NCBI GenBank assembly: GCA_017461605.1
Contig: JAFTXN010000003.1
Location: 62,001 to 126,000 of the forward strand
DNA length: 64,000 nt
Direction: 5' to 3'
From: Bacteroidaceae bacterium
Lineage (GTDB): Bacteria > Bacteroidota > Bacteroidia > Bacteroidales > Bacteroidaceae
Positions 62,136 through 64,000 of this stretch are shown one piece after another. Position 1 is the first letter of the stretch; every line of letters begins with the position of its first letter. The position numbers and the translations under genes are program-made. A model generated the notes under the pieces. The model was given only the letters and a program-made list of their open reading frames with translations. It searched no databases and was not told the origin of the DNA.

Positions 62136-63971
62136 ATGAAAGAATTCATCAAAATGCTCCGGCAGTTTGCCGCGCCTTACAAGAGCTACCTGGCAGGTTC
62201 GCTCGTTTTCAACCTGCTTTCGGCAGTTCTCAACGTCTTCTCTTTCGTTTCGCTCATCCCGATGCTGCAAATGCTCTTCGGCATCGACACCACTCAATAC
62301 CAATTCATGGATTGGAACACCGCAGGCGTCGATACAAAGGACATCCTGGTGAACAACCTCTATTGGTACACCACCGAGCTGATAGCCACCTACGGAGCCT
62401 CGACCGCACTGCTCTTCATCGGCCTGTTCCTCATCACGGCCACCCTCCTGAAGACGAGTTGTTACTTTGCCTCGGTGGCCATCATGGTGCCCATGCGCAC
62501 CGGCATTGTGCGCGACATCCGTTCGCACGTCTACCGTAAAATCGTTTCGCTGCCCCTCTCCTTCTTTTCCGACGAGCGCAAGGGCGACATCATCGCGCGA
62601 ATGAGCGGCGACGTCAACGAGGTGGAAACCTCCATCACCGGATCGCTGGAAATGCTCATCAAGAACCCTATTTTGCTCATCTGTTATTTCGGAGTCCTCA
62701 TCTACACCAGCTGGCAGCTCACCCTGTTCACCATCGTGGTGTTGCCGCTCATGGGTTGGGCCATGGGACGCATCGGCCGCAAACTCAAGCGCAAATCGCT
62801 CGACGCCCAAAACAAGTGGAGCGAAACCATGTCACAACTTGAAGAAACGCTTGGCGGAATGCGCATCATCAAGGCCTTCCGAGCCGAGAACAAGATGTGC
62901 CAGCGCTTCGATGCCGGTGTCAACGATTTCCGCCAAGCCGCCGGACGTGTGGCCGTGCGCCAAGCTTCTGCACATCCTGTGAGCGAATTTCTCGGCACCT
63001 GCCTCATAGTCCTTGTGCTGTGGTACGGAGGCACGCTCATCTTCTCCGACAATTCGCCCATCGATGCGCCTACTTTCATCTTCTACATGGTGATTCTCTA
63101 CAGCATCATACAGCCGCTCAAGGACCTTTCGAAAGCCTCGTACAACATTCCCAAGGGCATGGCATCCATGGAGCGTATCAACAAAATCCTCCGTGCTGAA
63201 AATCCCATCCGTGAGCAGAAAGATGCAGTGCGTGTGGAACATCTCAAGGACAGTATCGAATTTCGCGACATCACTTTCAGTTACAACGGACAGACTCCCG
63301 TGCTTTCGGGCGTGAGTCTCACCGTGCGCCGAGGGCAAACCATCGCCCTGGTGGGGCAGAGCGGTTCGGGCAAGAGCACACTGGTGGATCTGTTGCCGCG
63401 TTTCCACGACACCACAGGCGGACAAATCCTGGTGGACGGCACCGACGTGAAGTCCATCCGCCTCTCCGACCTTCGCGCACTCATCGGCAATGTCAATCAG
63501 GAGGCCATCCTGTTCAACGACACCTTCTTCAACAACATCGCCTTCGGGGTGGAAAATGCCACCATGGACGAGGTGATTGCCGCTGCCAAGGTGGCCAACG
63601 CGCACGACTTTATCATGGAGAGCGAGAACGGGTACAACACAATGGTGGGCGACCGCGGATGCCGCCTCTCGGGAGGTCAACGACAGCGCATATCCATCGC
63701 ACGCGCCATCCTCAAGAACCCGGACATCCTCATCCTGGACGAAGCTACCTCCGCGCTCGACACCGAAAGCGAACGACTGGTGCAAGAAGCCTTGGAGCAT
63801 CTCATGAAGACGCGCACCACCATCGCCATTGCCCACAGGCTCTCCACCATCCGCAACGCCGACGAAATCTGCGTGCTGCACGAAGGTCGCATCGTCGAAC
63901 GCGGCACACACGAATCCCTCATTGCCTTGAACGGATATTACAAGCGCCTCAACGACATGCAACAACTCTAA
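62136..63971 (+). CDS. MsbA-like ABC exporter (fused permease and ATPase)
   Basis: 611 residues, half-transporter that works as a homodimer in the inner membrane. Six membrane helices in about 1-330 (e.g. ALLFIGLFLITATLLKTSCYF); Walker A GQSGSGKST, signature LSGGQRQR, Walker B ILILDEATSALD and switch His in TIAIAHRLST. The form is that of lipid A/multidrug exporters of the MsbA/Sav1866 type; substrate not deducible, lipid is the usual guess. Complete, ending 29 bp before the window edge. Confidence 0.92.
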   Translation: MKEFIKMLRQFAAPYKSYLAGSLVFNLLSAVLNVFSFVSLIPMLQMLFGIDTTQYQFMDWNTAGVDTKDILVNNLYWYTTELIATYGASTALLFIGLFLITATLLKTSCYFASVAIMVPMRTGIVRDIRSHVYRKIVSLPLSFFSDERKGDIIARMSGDVNEVETSITGSLEMLIKNPILLICYFGVLIYTSWQLTLFTIVVLPLMGWAMGRIGRKLKRKSLDAQNKWSETMSQLEETLGGMRIIKAFRAENKMCQRFDAGVNDFRQAAGRVAVRQASAHPVSEFLGTCLIVLVLWYGGTLIFSDNSPIDAPTFIFYMVILYSIIQPLKDLSKASYNIPKGMASMERINKILRAENPIREQKDAVRVEHLKDSIEFRDITFSYNGQTPVLSGVSLTVRRGQTIALVGQSGSGKSTLVDLLPRFHDTTGGQILVDGTDVKSIRLSDLRALIGNVNQEAILFNDTFFNNIAFGVENATMDEVIAAAKVANAHDFIMESENGYNTMVGDRGCRLSGGQRQRISIARAILKNPDILILDEATSALDTESERLVQEALEHLMKTRTTIAIAHRLSTIRNADEICVLHEGRIVERGTHESLIALNGYYKRLNDMQQL

Positions 63972-64000
63972 GCCCGACGGCCTCCGCCGCCCCTGCAGTT

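Overview
The window comes from a Gram-negative member of the Bacteroidetes, most likely a Prevotella-like Bacteroidales. The evidence is the set of Bacteroidetes promoters (TTTG, about 19 bases, then TAnnTTTG), the frdCAB fumarate reductase order, the uppS-bamA-ompH-ompH cluster with a DUF6089-type protein, a single-chain purL of about 1,230 residues, DUF3108 and DUF6242-type proteins, and the near absence of strong Shine-Dalgarno sites. The DNA is mostly GC-rich, with clear AT-rich exceptions at about 16.3-18.9 kb and 27.0-27.5 kb. No phage, conjugative element, rRNA operon or CRISPR array was seen.

Layout. 1-13 kb: a YidE/AspT-type transporter (cut by the window edge), purL, a secreted M16 protease, cutC and a secreted transglutaminase-fold protein. 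13-16 kb: nadB and an aquaporin. 16-20 kb: a tRNA-Gln(CTG), then an AT-rich cassette with a large secreted Ig-like (Big2) protein and a 54-residue peptide, bounded on both sides by dispersed 'cacgaat' repeats. 20-23.5 kb: typA, then an IS200/RAYT-type Y1 transposase between two arrays of a 141-bp palindromic repeat. 23.4-29.6 kb: a PBP4-type dacB, cysC-cysD, a small HAD nucleotidase and dsbD. 29.9-35.4 kb: a four-gene glycan-decoration operon containing two different cytidylyltransferase fusions (IspD-like/LicD and LicC-like/PLP enzyme), an opine-dehydrogenase-like protein and a glycosyltransferase. 35.6-41 kb, minus strand: cysQ, a DASS sulfate-type transporter, a SUMF1-fold lipoprotein-like secreted protein and a Ser/Thr kinase. 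42-48.8 kb, minus strand: outer-membrane biogenesis (ompH, ompH, bamA, uppS, DUF6089, DUF6242). 49-56.5 kb: a GH3-family protein, an Ig-like lipoprotein, a DUF3108 protein, pdxB and cysS. 56.7-60.4 kb: frdCAB. 60.5-64 kb: an alpha/beta hydrolase and an MsbA-like ABC exporter.

How the genes work together. cysC, cysD, cysQ and the DASS transporter form parts of sulfate uptake and activation, but they are split over two loci and cysN is not beside cysD. The minus-strand uppS-bamA-ompH block builds the envelope. frdCAB completes the fumarate respiration typical of these anaerobes. The operon at 30-35 kb is the best candidate for a poorly described system: it looks able to make at least one CDP-activated small molecule and transfer it to a surface glycan.

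Intergenic DNA is unusually structured. There are at least four dispersed families: (i) an 86-bp tandem repeat that carries a complete promoter and lies upstream of five genes; (ii) a modular palindrome (8 copies) built from two roughly 21-bp modules; (iii) the RAYT-associated arrays; and (iv) the 'cacgaat' repeats. All functional calls rest on reading motifs; no database search was run.
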